Source: Deltaproteobacteria bacterium (GTDB lineage Bacteria > Desulfobacterota > Desulfobacteria > C00003060 > C00003106). Taken from it: 45,102 bases of DNA. The stretch covers positions 1 to 45,102 of the forward strand of contig JAFDAE010000001.1 in NCBI GenBank assembly GCA_019314005.1. The letters run 5' to 3'. Within the stretch, counting starts at the first letter, position 1, and every line of letters begins with the position of its first letter. Under the pieces are notes generated by a model that made no database searches, was not told the origin of the DNA, and worked only from the letters and a program-made list of their open reading frames with translations. Below, one piece after another: positions 6,821 to 15,100 of the stretch. The translations under genes and the position numbers were made by a program.

Positions 6821-7760
6821 CTTCCCTTTCCTCCAATTCTTTCCACCTTTTATCAGATATGGCCGTCTTCTTAAGGACCTTGTCGGATATGACGATATAA
6901 CCCTGTGTCGTTTCAACGCTGGAATGTCCCAGGAGCATAGATATCTCTATTAAACCATGATCAGCATCGTAGAGATCCGTAGCGAATGTAGCGCGCACTT
7001 TATGGACGAAAACCCGCTCATTTTTTATACCTACGGCCGCAGCGTATTTCTTTAGAATATTATTGTATGAAACTTTCGAGAGGTTTGACCCCACCTGAGG
7101 AGGGCGGAAAGATACAAACAAGGCTCTCTCTCCCGGGGCGGCATACTGCTCTCGTATAAAAAGCCAGTTCCGGAGATTGGAAGAGGCGCGGCGCCGTAAT
7201 CTGACAGTGCGCTCCTTTGCACCTTTTCCCTGGATATAAATATAGATATCGTTACCGGTGAAGCGAAGGTCATCGATAACCATCTCTCGGATCTCTTCCA
7301 CCCGGGGGCCACAACCGTAAAGAACGGTAAGTATGGCCAGATCACGGATCCCCATAGGAGAGGTCAGGTCAGGTGCGGTGAATATCGCCTTTAGTTGAGC
7401 TGTGCTGAACTTCTGAGGCATCACCTTCGCCACTTTCGGCGAAGGAATTCTGACGGCAGGATCCTCGTTCTTATCTATGGCACCGTCATAAGCAAGAAAT
7501 GCGAAAAATTTCTTAATGGCTGCCAGCTTCGAGGCTCGGGAGCTGTTCTTCATATTCCCCTGGTTATAAAAGAGGTCCTTTAGCCAGTCCTCGATATCGG
7601 CCTGAGATATAGTATCGGTTCCCCCCTCGACCCCCCTGGAGGCAATCCATTTTTCAAAGCGGGTTAAGGTGTAACAATACCTTTTAATCGTTCCATCTCT
7701 AAAGCCTAGAACAACCCTTAAGTGCTCTTGAAAACGCGGTAGACAGTCTGAAATAGTCAT
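6813..7760 (-). CDS. Tyrosine recombinase, XerC/D-like
   Basis: A 315-residue tyrosine recombinase. An N-terminal SAM-like core-binding domain (residues 1-95) is followed by the catalytic domain with Arg153 (GCGPRVEE), Lys179 (QGKGAKER), His253-x-x-Arg256 (HKVRATFA), His279 (LLGHSS) and the nucleophile Tyr288 (QGYIV). All catalytic residues are present. It lacks the IntI-specific insertion, so it is distinct from the recombinase at 11610-12674. It may be the phage integrase or a dimer-resolution enzyme for the circular genome. It faces the origin-like region on its 5' side. Confidence 0.88.
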   Translation of the reverse strand: MTISDCLPRFQEHLRVVLGFRDGTIKRYCYTLTRFEKWIASRGVEGGTDTISQADIEDWLKDLFYNQGNMKNSSRASKLAAIKKFFAFLAYDGAIDKNEDPAVRIPSPKVAKVMPQKFSTAQLKAIFTAPDLTSPMGIRDLAILTVLYGCGPRVEEIREMVIDDLRFTGNDIYIYIQGKGAKERTVRLRRRASSNLRNWLFIREQYAAPGERALFVSFRPPQVGSNLSKVSYNNILKKYAAAVGIKNERVFVHKVRATFATDLYDADHGLIEISMLLGHSSVETTQGYIVISDKVLKKTAISDKRWKELEEREDV

Positions 7761-8486
7761 TTCCCCCCGGCCCCCCTGTTTTTACCCTTTTTCAAAAACC
7801 TATTACAATTTATAGTGACAATTAGGGTAAGAAATCTAGCTTTTAAACCTATATTTTTAATGGGGGGGGTGGTACTCATAATCATAGTAAATACACCAAG
7901 AGTTAACATATTAAAGCTTATAAGACACAATAAAGACAGTTAAGTATTTGTTTTATATAACTATCTTATTTTACCACTAGTTATCAACAGGTAAAAGAGC
8001 CTAGTTATTAACAATTCATTTAGCTTCGTTCCAACACCATTCAAAAAGATACACCAATACAGAGACTCAACAGGATCAATTTAAGCTAGTAGTGATAAGG
8101 GTTAAAGAACAATTAAACACTCTTTTAAATACCTTTATAAAACACTCTTTTCAGAAACCTTTTAACTACGATTCATAAAGAAAAGAAGGTGATCAACTAT
8201 AACCTGGTGATCATACCCTCCTTGTCCGGCCTTCCCGTTTCCCGTAACCTACATCAAACCCTTATCCAGTAAGGGCCAACAACCTACGGGAAACCGTTAG
8301 AGATACCCTTAGACTTCCCGTAGATTTCCCCCACTTTCCCGTAGATTTCCCCCCCGATTTCCTGTGCGATTTCCCGTTATTTATATTTATATTTCAATAA
8401 CTTAGATAGATATATATATAAAGGGAAATCGATTCTGAAAAATGCTCTCACTCTGAAAGAGCTTTTGATAAAAAAATATAGAATCA
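7761..8486. other. Non-coding AT-rich region, putative replication origin
   Basis: 726 bp without a credible gene between the recombinase and the primase-helicase. It holds a DnaA-box-like TTATCAACA (7981-7989) and TTATTAACA near 8005, two GGTGATCA repeats (8188-8195, 8206-8213), a cluster of TTCCCGT iterons (8232-8377) and an AT-only stretch at about 8376-8421 that could unwind. A G-octamer lies near 7862. Location beside the replicative primase supports origin function, by inference. Confidence 0.6.
8232..8377 (+). repeat. TTCCCGT iteron cluster
   Basis: TTCCCGT occurs at 8232, 8239, 8315, 8336 and 8371, once inverted (8286-8292), plus a one-mismatch copy near 8358. Two copies extend to TTCCCGTAGATTTCCCCC and are spaced 21 bp apart, two helical turns. 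This resembles initiator-binding iterons next to an AT-rich unwinding element. Confidence 0.7.
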
Positions 8487-11400
8487 TCACCAATCTATAG
8501 CCTTTATTTCCTTACTGAATCTCCAGTAATTGTCGTTGTTCTTGAGGAAGTAAGGCGCCAGCTTCTTATTCTTCCCTAACAGTAGCTCCCACCCTCCCTT
8601 TACCAGGATATCTTTATCGTTGCCTATCCTTGCACCCAACGCCGAAGCATTAGCAAAAGGGTTAGGGATATGCTGCCCTTTCAGGTATCTGGTCATAAGG
8701 GTATGCAGGTCCTTCGAGGAAACGATAAATTCGAAGCGCTGCACCCGGGTCATAAAGAGATCCTCGTCATCACCGTTATATTCATAAGGCTCGGTAAGAT
8801 AGAAACTTTCAATATATTGAATATCTTCGTAGATTTTAACCTTGGTGTCGTCATAATAATAAGGCTTTTTAAAATACCTGTGCTCCTCATACTTAATGTT
8901 CTGTCCCAGCTTCCGGATAGTAAAGCAGACCTCTTTCTGAAGGCCATCTATATGAGTCAATAGAGTATTGGAGGTGAGCGCCGTTTCCGCTGCTTGGTCG
9001 TCCTGATACTCTATCCACTTTTTAAGGATCATAGCCGCGTCTTTTTTTGCCGAATGCTCTTTGTTCACCGGTATGTGCTTAAGCAGTGCCTCGAGGATTA
9101 TCATCATAGTGCAGAGGTGCTCATTATTTCGCTCTTTATTATGCCCGGGAAAGTGAGTGTTGATCTCTTGCATCCAGAAGGTCCTCTCCTTCATCCTGGG
9201 AAGAACTTCACGGCCGATCATTTTAAGGATCGCTGAAATCATCATCGGCCTGTCCCGTAGGATATCCCCCAGACATTCGCTATGAACGTAGCCACCTTCC
9301 ATGCGGTACCTGCCCTCGCAGATTATTGGAAAGGTCCTATTTATCAGCTCCGGATATTTACCCGGGAAAGGCTCGATAGAGGTGATCATCCCCATGGAAT
9401 CCAGCTTCTGGTAGACAACGTCCGTGTCGCTCCCAGCTGCAGCCTTTGGCGTCATAGCAGAGTTGGCCAGGAAGAGGAGAAAATCAACCACACCCTGATT
9501 AAGGTTTTGGTTCTCTATGTTGTCCAGGAAAATAATAGGGTTTCTCGTTGCGATCCTCTTTGCAGCCGCACCCGTTCCCCTTCCTATAAAGGTCTCTCCA
9601 TAGATGAGCTGACTCCATCTTTCGGCAACCTTCGATTTTCCCACCTGGCTTGATCCGATGATCTGCACCAACCCCCTGTCTGTCTGGTAGTTTATAAGGA
9701 ACGTAGAGAGTACCCAGCAGGCTAGGAAGTACCTTTGAGCCGGCTCACAGGGCATAGGGTCCATTAAATGTTTTTTCAGCGCGCTAAAGCCTTCGGCTTC
9801 GCTGGTGTTGGGTTTATAAGCGAGTTCGCGAATCTGTGGTGAAGAGTTCAACAACACCGAATTTTCATTCGTGCCGTTGTCTATGGTGACCGGCTCTTCG
9901 CCGGCAGTTACTTTTATGATTTTGTGCATAGGAAGGGTCAGGTTGTAGTAGACAGTGGCCGTCTCCCTGCAGGTATATGTCCAGCTCATCATATCCACAG
10001 GTTCGCCCTTATCGATGCAAAAGGTTTTTAGGTAATACCATACCTGAGTACCCGGAGATTCGCATTTTCCAAGGTGCGTCAGGCGCAGCATTATGGCATT
10101 GAAAGGGTTGTTGTCGCCTATCTCGTAAATAACCCCGTGATAAAAAATCCACGCTTTAGAGTCTGACGTTTTAAAGAAACGTCCGGCGTTATTCTCGAAC
10201 CATTTATAAATATGATCGGCAACTGTTCTGGCTTTGTGATGTTTATAGTCCCTGAAACGCTCTTCCAATTCGCCGTGAAGGTCTGCACTACCCGCCTGCT
10301 CAAGAATACTCTCGACCCCTTTTATGGAAAGAGGTATAGCCTTGGCCAACACCTCCGTATAAACCTCACGCTCAGCATGGGAAGTCAAAGAGTTAATCCA
10401 TTGAGGGATTCGCCGCTCCTTCAAAACTACGATAGTATCCTTTGTGTCCTTAATCAATTTTAGAAGCTCAATCTCCCACTCCAGGGGCGAAAACGCCGCC
10501 TTCATCAGCTCCTTAATGGCCTTCCTGGCCGCTGCTTTATCCTTCTCCTTTAGTATTCCCTGGATAAAGTCGTCAGGGTCCTTCGCTTCTCCCGGGTGCA
10601 TAATAATCCGGACGTCTACGGAAGACTCTTCCAGACCTTTATAGAGAAGCCTTGTATGAGCTGGTCCTCCCTGTGACTTCTTAGGATCCTTGTCGGGGTC
10701 CTTATCAAACCAGAGGTAAACCGTCTTGCCGGCACAATGGTTTTTGACCTTCTTAACCTGGTCATTACCCGGTCCTCCGCAAGTGCCTACAACGTTCTTG
10801 AACCCGGCATCGATGAGGCTGGCTATGTCGTGCTGACCTTCAACTATGAAGAGGTCCCCATACGGCCCCAAGGCGGCGTGATTGATAAACCAGTCCTTCT
10901 TGATTCCTTTCATCTGCTGGGCGGTGAACTTCTTCTCCGGATCTTTCACGGTGAGGCAGATCACCTTGCCGGCATGATCGATGACAGGGAATACAGCCAT
11001 ATCTTTTTTCCAAAAGAAGTCCCTCGTCTGCTTTAAAGGTTCTCCTTTTGGATCTTTGTCTACGACCAGACCATGATTCACCAGCTCTGAAGTAGTGAGA
11101 CCTTCCTTCCTGAGAGCTTTACCAAGACCACCATCCGTCCACCCCATCTCCATGGTTTCCATTGTCTCATCAAAGTGGCCACGATCGGTAAGGAAGTACT
11201 TAATGGCCTTGTCGCTACTGCCGTCCGCCCTCACCCCTTTATAGTATTGGAGGGCAAGGCGCAGCGGGTTTTTTTTCTCGCTCTCGGCCTGTTCCTGGAT
11301 CTGCTTCACTGAACCAGATCCGGATGGAGGGGTGAGCGCGACATTCCCGATCTCCGCGCAGATCCTCAAAGCCTCGGCCTTGTCTACACCGTCACAGGTC

Positions 11401-11600
11401 ATAACCAGGTCGATGACAGAACCAGCCAAAGGGCAGGAAAAGCAATTAACAAGGTTGTCCCCCTCATCGATGCTGCAGCAGTCATGTCCGCCACAATTCG
11501 GACATTCATCGGCAAAACCCTTAACCACCTTTCTGCTATACCGGGCAAGTGCCTCGTTAATCGATACCGCCAGTTTTACCTTCTTAAAATCATCGCTCAT
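8487..11600 (-). CDS. Primase-helicase (zinc finger, TOPRIM, SF3-like ATPase)
   Basis: A 1037-residue replication protein. The N-terminus has a CHC2-type zinc motif (CPNC at 33-36, then CFSC at 53-56). A TOPRIM core follows around residues 250-310, with FIVEGQHDIASLIDAG and YLWFDKDPDKDP as the metal-binding acidic motifs. The C-terminal ATPase has Walker A GSSQVGKS near residue 650 and Walker B PIIFLDNIE near 690. This domain order is typical of phage and satellite primase-helicases that start replication at a nearby origin. The downstream side is the iteron region. It starts 10 bp after the integron integrase stop, so both can share a transcript. Confidence 0.88.
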   Translation of the reverse strand: MSDDFKKVKLAVSINEALARYSRKVVKGFADECPNCGGHDCCSIDEGDNLVNCFSCPLAGSVIDLVMTCDGVDKAEALRICAEIGNVALTPPSGSGSVKQIQEQAESEKKNPLRLALQYYKGVRADGSSDKAIKYFLTDRGHFDETMETMEMGWTDGGLGKALRKEGLTTSELVNHGLVVDKDPKGEPLKQTRDFFWKKDMAVFPVIDHAGKVICLTVKDPEKKFTAQQMKGIKKDWFINHAALGPYGDLFIVEGQHDIASLIDAGFKNVVGTCGGPGNDQVKKVKNHCAGKTVYLWFDKDPDKDPKKSQGGPAHTRLLYKGLEESSVDVRIIMHPGEAKDPDDFIQGILKEKDKAAARKAIKELMKAAFSPLEWEIELLKLIKDTKDTIVVLKERRIPQWINSLTSHAEREVYTEVLAKAIPLSIKGVESILEQAGSADLHGELEERFRDYKHHKARTVADHIYKWFENNAGRFFKTSDSKAWIFYHGVIYEIGDNNPFNAIMLRLTHLGKCESPGTQVWYYLKTFCIDKGEPVDMMSWTYTCRETATVYYNLTLPMHKIIKVTAGEEPVTIDNGTNENSVLLNSSPQIRELAYKPNTSEAEGFSALKKHLMDPMPCEPAQRYFLACWVLSTFLINYQTDRGLVQIIGSSQVGKSKVAERWSQLIYGETFIGRGTGAAAKRIATRNPIIFLDNIENQNLNQGVVDFLLFLANSAMTPKAAAGSDTDVVYQKLDSMGMITSIEPFPGKYPELINRTFPIICEGRYRMEGGYVHSECLGDILRDRPMMISAILKMIGREVLPRMKERTFWMQEINTHFPGHNKERNNEHLCTMMIILEALLKHIPVNKEHSAKKDAAMILKKWIEYQDDQAAETALTSNTLLTHIDGLQKEVCFTIRKLGQNIKYEEHRYFKKPYYYDDTKVKIYEDIQYIESFYLTEPYEYNGDDEDLFMTRVQRFEFIVSSKDLHTLMTRYLKGQHIPNPFANASALGARIGNDKDILVKGGWELLLGKNKKLAPYFLKNNDNYWRFSKEIKAIDW

Positions 11601-11609
11601 TATTTATCC

Positions 11610-12674
11610 TTAATGTAAAATTTTTGGGCTTTGTATCTCTTCTATAACAGGACTTCCCGGCACCACCCTATCTATGGTATTAACTATTCCCGGCCTTTTC
11701 GGAGCCTCTTCTGTTAAATCATCATAAGGGCTGCGGACAGTGCATTGCTTCTGCATCACATGAGTATAAACCATTGTGGTGGATATGTCTTTATGTCCCA
11801 AAAGCTCCTGTATCGTTCGAATATCATAGCCAACCTCCAGCAGATGTGTCGCAAAGCTATGGCGAAAAATATGACAAGTCACCCTCTTGCGGACCCCCGA
11901 TTTCAATGCGGCACGCTTAACAGCTTTGGGAAGATTGTCCTCATGAATATGTGTCCTGATCATCTTGCCTTCTTTGGACTTGATGATATTCTTCGAAGGG
12001 AACACATATTGCCACATAAGCTCCCTGTCGGCATTCGGATATTTCCTGGGAAGGGCGTTCGGCATATCAACGCGCCCACACTCCTTTTTAAGATCTATAC
12101 TGTGCTGGCTTTCAACCTTATCGATCTGGGCCTTGAGAGAGGACACAAGCCGCTCGGGAAGCATAGTGATCCTGTCCTTACTTCCCTTTCCTTCACGTAC
12201 AATCACTTGGCCGCGAGCGAAATCAATATCCTTGACACGAAGGCGCAGGCACTCCTTAAGCCTGAGTCCGCAACCATATAAAACAGAGGCCATCAGGCCG
12301 TTAACGCCGCTCATTTCATTAAGAACAAGATTCACTTCATCCCTGGTAAGCACCACAGGCAACCTCTTCGGCTTCTTGGCCCTCACAGCATCGATCTCGC
12401 TATTTACTTCAAGGCCGAAGACTCGCTTATAGAGAAAAATAAGAGCGCTCAAAGCCTGGTTCTGGGTGGATGCTGAAATATTCCCAGTCTTTGCACGATA
12501 CGTCAAAAAGGCCTCGATCTTCTTTTCCGGAGAGATGTCAGGTCCATAACCATTAACCCTGAGAAAGTGGATATAAGCCCTTACATGACTGGCATACGCA
12601 TCAAAGGTCTTGATAGAGTAATGTTTCAAAAAAACCTTTTCCTTCAACTTTGCGATCGTCTCTTTCTCGTTCAT
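11610..12674 (-). CDS. intI: Integron integrase (IntI family)
   Basis: A 354-residue tyrosine recombinase of the integron-integrase clade. Catalytic residues: Arg138 (GCGLRLKE), Lys163/166 (GKGSKDR), His268 and Arg271 ([11 protein letters not shown]), His294 (LLGHKD) and Tyr303 (MVYTHV). The decisive mark is the extra IntI segment at residues 193-227, between the Lys and His-x-x-Arg motifs ([16 protein letters not shown] and WQYVFPS), absent from XerC/D and used by IntI to hold extrahelical attC bases. The tail VRSPYDDL also fits IntI. The ATG at 12674 follows GGGGG at 10 bases. The attI-like site lies directly upstream, with the array beyond it, the normal integron geometry. No damage is visible, so it is probably active. 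Confidence 0.93.
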   Translation of the reverse strand: MNEKETIAKLKEKVFLKHYSIKTFDAYASHVRAYIHFLRVNGYGPDISPEKKIEAFLTYRAKTGNISASTQNQALSALIFLYKRVFGLEVNSEIDAVRAKKPKRLPVVLTRDEVNLVLNEMSGVNGLMASVLYGCGLRLKECLRLRVKDIDFARGQVIVREGKGSKDRITMLPERLVSSLKAQIDKVESQHSIDLKKECGRVDMPNALPRKYPNADRELMWQYVFPSKNIIKSKEGKMIRTHIHEDNLPKAVKRAALKSGVRKRVTCHIFRHSFATHLLEVGYDIRTIQELLGHKDISTTMVYTHVMQKQCTVRSPYDDLTEEAPKRPGIVNTIDRVVPGSPVIEEIQSPKILH

Positions 12675-12675
12675 G

Positions 12676-12737
12676 TCCGGTTTACCCCCTAAATAGTATC
12701 AATAAGGTGACATATGTCTGACTAAACATGGTTAGCA
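12676..12737 (+). other. attI: attI site of the integron
   Basis: Lies directly upstream of intI. The simple site CTAAAC-ATG-GTTAGC has inverted integrase boxes around the crossover G12731/TT, closely resembling class 1 attI. The same 59 bp recurs at 4116-4174 with two differences. The palindrome GACATATGTC (12709-12718) lies about 35 bp upstream of the intI start codon and could be an operator. Confidence 0.82.
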
Positions 12738-12762
12738 CTCTAAACACTTAAAGGAGAATTAA

Positions 12763-13107
12763 ATGGACAACATAATAAAATTCCCCACAAAGTTAGTTCG
12801 CAACAAAATAGCTTTTGAAGAGGCGTTAAAAAAAGAAATGTCACATGTCGCAATGGATGCAGCCTTAAAAGATGAATTAACGCAGCGAATGACAGCCATT
12901 TGGGAAAAGTATCAATTCGAATATCAGCTGCAATATACATTACCATTGCCCTCTTCCATGACACAAGTTGAAATTGACAATATTCGTTCATCGATCACGA
13001 AATCTATCCAGGGGTTTCATGATGGTTTCTACGGTTTTTTGGATACCCTTCTCACCGAAAGGATTGCCGCTGATCGTAAGCTTTTCTTTATGGAGCACAA
13101 TCTTTGA
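12763..13107 (+). CDS. Cassette R1: hypothetical protein, only plus-strand gene
   Basis: A 114-residue protein beginning MDNIIKFPTKLVRNK, without a recognised family. It is mostly helical and charged, with a polar linker (YTLPLPSSMTQ). AAAGGAGAATTAA precedes the ATG, so it has its own ribosome site, and it is the first cassette after attI with its attC at the 3' end: the canonical cassette orientation. It opposes phage transcription, so it would need a promoter in attI or intI. An overlapping minus-strand frame (12988-13227) also has a ribosome site inside the attC loop but is less convincing. Confidence 0.7.
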   Translation: MDNIIKFPTKLVRNKIAFEEALKKEMSHVAMDAALKDELTQRMTAIWEKYQFEYQLQYTLPLPSSMTQVEIDNIRSSITKSIQGFHDGFYGFLDTLLTERIAADRKLFFMEHNL

Positions 13108-13156
13108 TTCCTTGGCTTTATTTAATGAAATATCCGGCGTTCTAACGGCAGTCATT

Positions 13157-13284
13157 GTGCTAACCAAACGCTGCACCCGACCGCTAATAGTGGTTTTGAT
13201 TTGAGTTAATCTGCTTTTAAAGTTATTCATATTGTTCTCCATGTCACTAGCGCATTTCGCGGCCGGTGACCTCAATCGTTATAT
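13157..13284 (+). repeat. attC: attC site R1
   Basis: R'' GTGCTAAC (13157-13164) is complementary to the cassette start GTTAGCAC (12731). L'' GCTGCACCCGACCGC pairs partly with the GCGGCCGGTGA arm; R' is GTTATAT (13278). Confidence 0.75.
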
Positions 13285-13545
13285 TTCTAAGCGGTTAAAT
13301 TCACCTTCATACCGGTAAAACTCATCGCTGCCTGGGAAGCCGTATGCGGCACCATCAAAAATGTAGATTCCGGCATCTGCCGGGACTTTCGATCCCTCAG
13401 CAAAGAAGTCATCAAGACATGCGCCGTACTCATCAACATCGGTTTTTACTTCAGGGTTATCGGCAGGCTCCATTAATTCAAGCAAGCATCCGCCTCCGCC
13501 TAAGCCAATCGCTACTTTAAGTTTTACGCTAGTAATTCGTTCCAT
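13279..13545 (-). CDS. Cassette R2: hypothetical protein
   Basis: An 88-residue protein of unknown function with a glycine-rich GLGGGGC stretch near the start and an acidic character. The C-terminal pattern PADAGIYIFDGAAYG, then YRYEGEFNRL, resembles small hypothetical proteins of other phages. GAGGTG lies upstream of the ATG. The stop TAA is part of the R' core of attC R1, so the gene is antisense within its cassette and fills it from end to end. Confidence 0.68.
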   Translation of the reverse strand: MERITSVKLKVAIGLGGGGCLLELMEPADNPEVKTDVDEYGACLDDFFAEGSKVPADAGIYIFDGAAYGFPGSDEFYRYEGEFNRLEI

Positions 13546-13555
13546 TTTTCACCTC

Positions 13556-13652
13556 GAAATATAACAAAATTCTGCAAGGGACATGCCCTTACTGGGTTCA
13601 ATTTCTATTCGACACATTCCCAAAGGGCAAGCCCCTGAGAAAACCGTTATCT
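13556..13652 (+). repeat. attC: attC site R2
   Basis: R'' GAAATATAAC (13556-13565) is complementary over 10 bp to the cassette start at 13278. CAAGGGACATGCCCTT pairs with AAGGGCAAGCCCCTG, the left arm carrying the extra base; R' is GTTATCT (13646). Confidence 0.85.
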
Positions 13653-13967
13653 TGCAAGCCCTTTCAGGAAAGTCTTGATCTGTTTAATAACGTGATCAAA
13701 GTTTTCGTCATTAGTTTCTTGCCTTTTCTTAACATCCACGCCTGTCCTTTCGTTCACATGATTCACAATCGCCATCGCAAGACACTCTAGGTCGTAAGGG
13801 GCGATGCCACATAACCCCACGCTGCAAGCTACTTCGGCCACATCGTCTTTTCCAACGTAAGAAATGGCTTCATTTATTATGGCCCTATCAAATTGCTCAT
13901 GAGGGCAATCAACTCCGAAGCGATCTTTCACACGCTTTAAATGTTTTATTAAACTTTGTTTGTCCAT
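13647..13967 (-). CDS. Cassette R3: hypothetical protein
   Basis: A 106-residue, mainly helical protein of unknown family, with basic N-terminus (MDKQSLIKHLKRVKDRFG) and lysine-rich C-terminus. It begins inside the loop of its attC after a GGAGGAGATGGAGAA ribosome site, and ends with a TAA formed in the R' core of attC R2. The central part, encoding DDVAEVACSVGLCG, coincides with the attC left arm, so the cassette hairpin and the protein share sequence. Confidence 0.62.
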   Translation of the reverse strand: MDKQSLIKHLKRVKDRFGVDCPHEQFDRAIINEAISYVGKDDVAEVACSVGLCGIAPYDLECLAMAIVNHVNERTGVDVKKRQETNDENFDHVIKQIKTFLKGLAR

Positions 13968-14015
13968 TTCTCCATCTCCTCCAGCGTCCGAAGACCCTGA
14001 GCTTAATTGTTAGAG
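13808..14015 (+). repeat. attC: attC site R3 (long loop)
   Basis: R'' is CATAAC (13810-13815), one mismatch from the expected GATAAC. L'' GCTGCAAGCTACTTCGG matches the complement of CCGAAGACCCTGAGC except for two extra bases and two mismatches. R' is GTTAGAG (14009). The loop of about 145 bp is unusually long, so this site is less certain. Confidence 0.5.
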
Positions 14016-14204
14016 CTTTGGAGTAAACTCAAGGCATTCTTCCTTGTGCTCCACTTTTACAAGCTCAAAATATTCTTCTGGATAATCATCAACTAATTTT
14101 AAATAACTCATTCGAGCAGGCCTTTCGATGGATGATTCAAATATTACTTGCAGCCAGCTTTTATCAACACTTTTTATTTGTTGTCTTACTTCAAATTTAA
14201 ACAT
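14010..14204 (-). CDS. Cassette R4: conserved small phage-type protein
   Basis: A 64-residue protein starting MFKFEVRQQIKSVDKSW, similar in layout to small hypothetical proteins seen in phages and cassettes (FEVRQ..., then ARMSYLKLV, EYFELVKVEHKEECLEF). Predicted mixed strand and helix; function unknown. The ATG at 14204 is favoured over a GTG at 14210 because GAGGTG then acts as the ribosome site. The stop TAA is the R' core of attC R3. Confidence 0.7.
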   Translation of the reverse strand: MFKFEVRQQIKSVDKSWLQVIFESSIERPARMSYLKLVDDYPEEYFELVKVEHKEECLEFTPKL

Positions 14205-14210
14205 AATCAC

Positions 14211-14301
14211 CTCTAACCAATCGTTGAAAAAGGACTGGCTTATACGGGTTTCGTTTCAAGTAGGCTTGGTTGCGCCAGCCCTTTAACTCTAATCGTTATA
14301 T
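14211..14301 (+). repeat. attC: attC site R4
   Basis: R'' CTCTAAC (14211-14217) is complementary to the cassette start GTTAGAG (14009). GTTGAAAAAGGACTGGC pairs with GCCAGCCCTTTAAC leaving extra bases on the left; R' is GTTATAT (14295). Confidence 0.82.
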
Positions 14302-14535
14302 GTGCAGTCCTAAAATACAACCAAAGTCTTTCTCTGTAAAAAAGGCAATCAAACTGTAACCCTCCATTCCGGCTTCCACTTCTACTTCAACCTTTTCCCT
14401 CAACTTCTGGCATTCTCCCTCAGAAAACTTGTCTGTTGGTCTCTCCCAGTATTTACAAACATCACATATAACAATCGGCTGCACCCGACCGCTTTCAGCG
14501 GTCTCCTCCTGGTTTTCAACACTGTCTTTTGGCAT
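14296..14535 (-). CDS. Cassette R5: small putative zinc-binding protein
   Basis: A 79-residue protein. CDVCKYWERP, EGECQKL and DFGCILG supply four cysteines in a spacing seen in small phage proteins that end in a DFGC motif; metal binding is likely but function is unknown. The start at 14535 follows AAAGGAGAGGAAGCT within the attC loop, and the segment ESGRVQP is encoded by the attC L'' arm. The stop TAA is the R' core of attC R4. A longer frame to 14607 reaches into the next cassette and is rejected. Confidence 0.72.
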   Translation of the reverse strand: MPKDSVENQEETAESGRVQPIVICDVCKYWERPTDKFSEGECQKLREKVEVEVEAGMEGYSLIAFFTEKDFGCILGLHI

Positions 14536-14588
14536 AGCTTCCTCTCCTTTCAATCTTGGGTTCGCGGCAAGTGAGCCAAGCGTTCTAA
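14463..14588 (+). repeat. attC: attC site R5
   Basis: R'' CACATATAAC (14463-14472) is complementary over 10 bp to the cassette start at 14295. GCTGCACCCGACCGC pairs with the GCGGCAAGTGAGC arm with an extra G; R' is GTTCTAA (14582). The loop carries the R5 ribosome site and start codon. Confidence 0.85.
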
Positions 14589-14791
14589 GGCTTCCCAGCC
14601 ACACCACAATAGCCTTTTCTTGGCATCCCTTTTGGCGTTCCTATTTCATCTCTCCACATCATGCAACTGGAGACTATGCAGCTTGCCGCCTCATAAGTAA
14701 TCTCTTGAGAGTTTTTCAGCGAAGCATTGGAGCCTTCTATTTTCAATTCTGGGCACCACTTCGTTTTTGCTTCTTCTTCTGTCCAATACAT
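14585..14791 (-). CDS. Cassette R6: conserved cysteine-containing phage protein
   Basis: A 68-residue protein beginning MYWTEEEAKTKWCPEL and ending GYCGVAGKP, with CIVSSCMMWRDE between. This order (KWCP, CxxxxCMxWR, GYCGxAG) is shared by a small protein family common in phages of Gram-negative bacteria; its role is unknown, and the cysteines suggest metal binding. AAGGAGGAAATAAA precedes the ATG. The stop TAG lies in the R' core of attC R5. Confidence 0.78.
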   Translation of the reverse strand: MYWTEEEAKTKWCPELKIEGSNASLKNSQEITYEAASCIVSSCMMWRDEIGTPKGMPRKGYCGVAGKP

Positions 14792-14814
14792 TTTATTTCC
14801 TCCTTAATAGGCCC

Positions 14815-14907
14815 GCCTTAGAACCAGCGGGTCAACCAGACACCTAACGGTGTCTTTGAGTTTCATAGTGGGCTTGGTTTAGGTGCTTGTTACCCTTTTA
14901 GTTATAT
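14815..14907 (+). repeat. attC: attC site R6
   Basis: R'' GCCTTAGAAC (14815-14824) is complementary over 10 bp to the cassette start at 14582. GGTCAACCAGACACCT pairs with AGGTGCTTGTTACCC; R' is GTTATAT (14901). The body is nearly identical to attC R8 and R10, including the internal hairpin ACACC-TAAC-GGTGT. Confidence 0.88.
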
Positions 14908-15075
14908 TTCTCTATAAAGAATGTCATACATCCAAAAACAGCATATTAAAAATTCTATGTCGTGCCTATTTATCAAGCTTATACTTCCAGCGAGACAAAC
15001 GCACATAGTAATATATATCAGCCCAGTTGCCCTTCTCTCTTTAAGGTCAGATATGCTTGCGTCTTTAGCTTTCAT
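14902..15075 (-). CDS. Cassette R7: small membrane protein
   Basis: A 57-residue protein: a charged N-terminus (MKAKDASISDLKERRATG) followed by a hydrophobic span (LIYITMCVCLAGSISLI) and a second apolar stretch (EFLICCFWMYDILY). GAGGTGAAAG precedes the ATG at 15075, and the stop TAA is the R' core of attC R6, exactly as in neighbouring cassettes. It is probably a one- or two-span inner-membrane protein, as found in many cassettes. Function unknown. Confidence 0.65.
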   Translation of the reverse strand: MKAKDASISDLKERRATGLIYITMCVCLAGSISLINRHDIEFLICCFWMYDILYREI

Positions 15076-15100
15076 CTTTCACCTCATAAATAAAGTTTTA

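Noticed and set aside
6820..6916. N-terminal extension of the Mor-like protein (starting MKRHRVISSYP).
   Set aside because: It lies wholly within the recombinase coding sequence in another frame, has unlikely composition, and the ATG at 6820 has a strong ribosome site.
6813..7760. The XerC/D-like recombinase as the integron integrase.
   Set aside because: It lacks the IntI-specific insertion between the Lys and His-x-x-Arg motifs and has no attI or array at its 5' side.
4116..12734. The 59-bp direct repeats as ends of a transposon or as prophage attL/attR.
   Set aside because: Identity ends within the integron crossover core, each copy is followed by true cassettes, and no transposase or terminal inverted repeat is present.
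12988..13275. Minus-strand frame of 95 codons overlapping the plus-strand gene of cassette R1, with SGRVQR encoded by the attC arm.
   Set aside because: The plus-strand gene has a better ribosome site, uses the whole cassette and has normal composition; the minus frame is kept only as an alternative because a start inside the attC loop resembles neighbouring cassettes.
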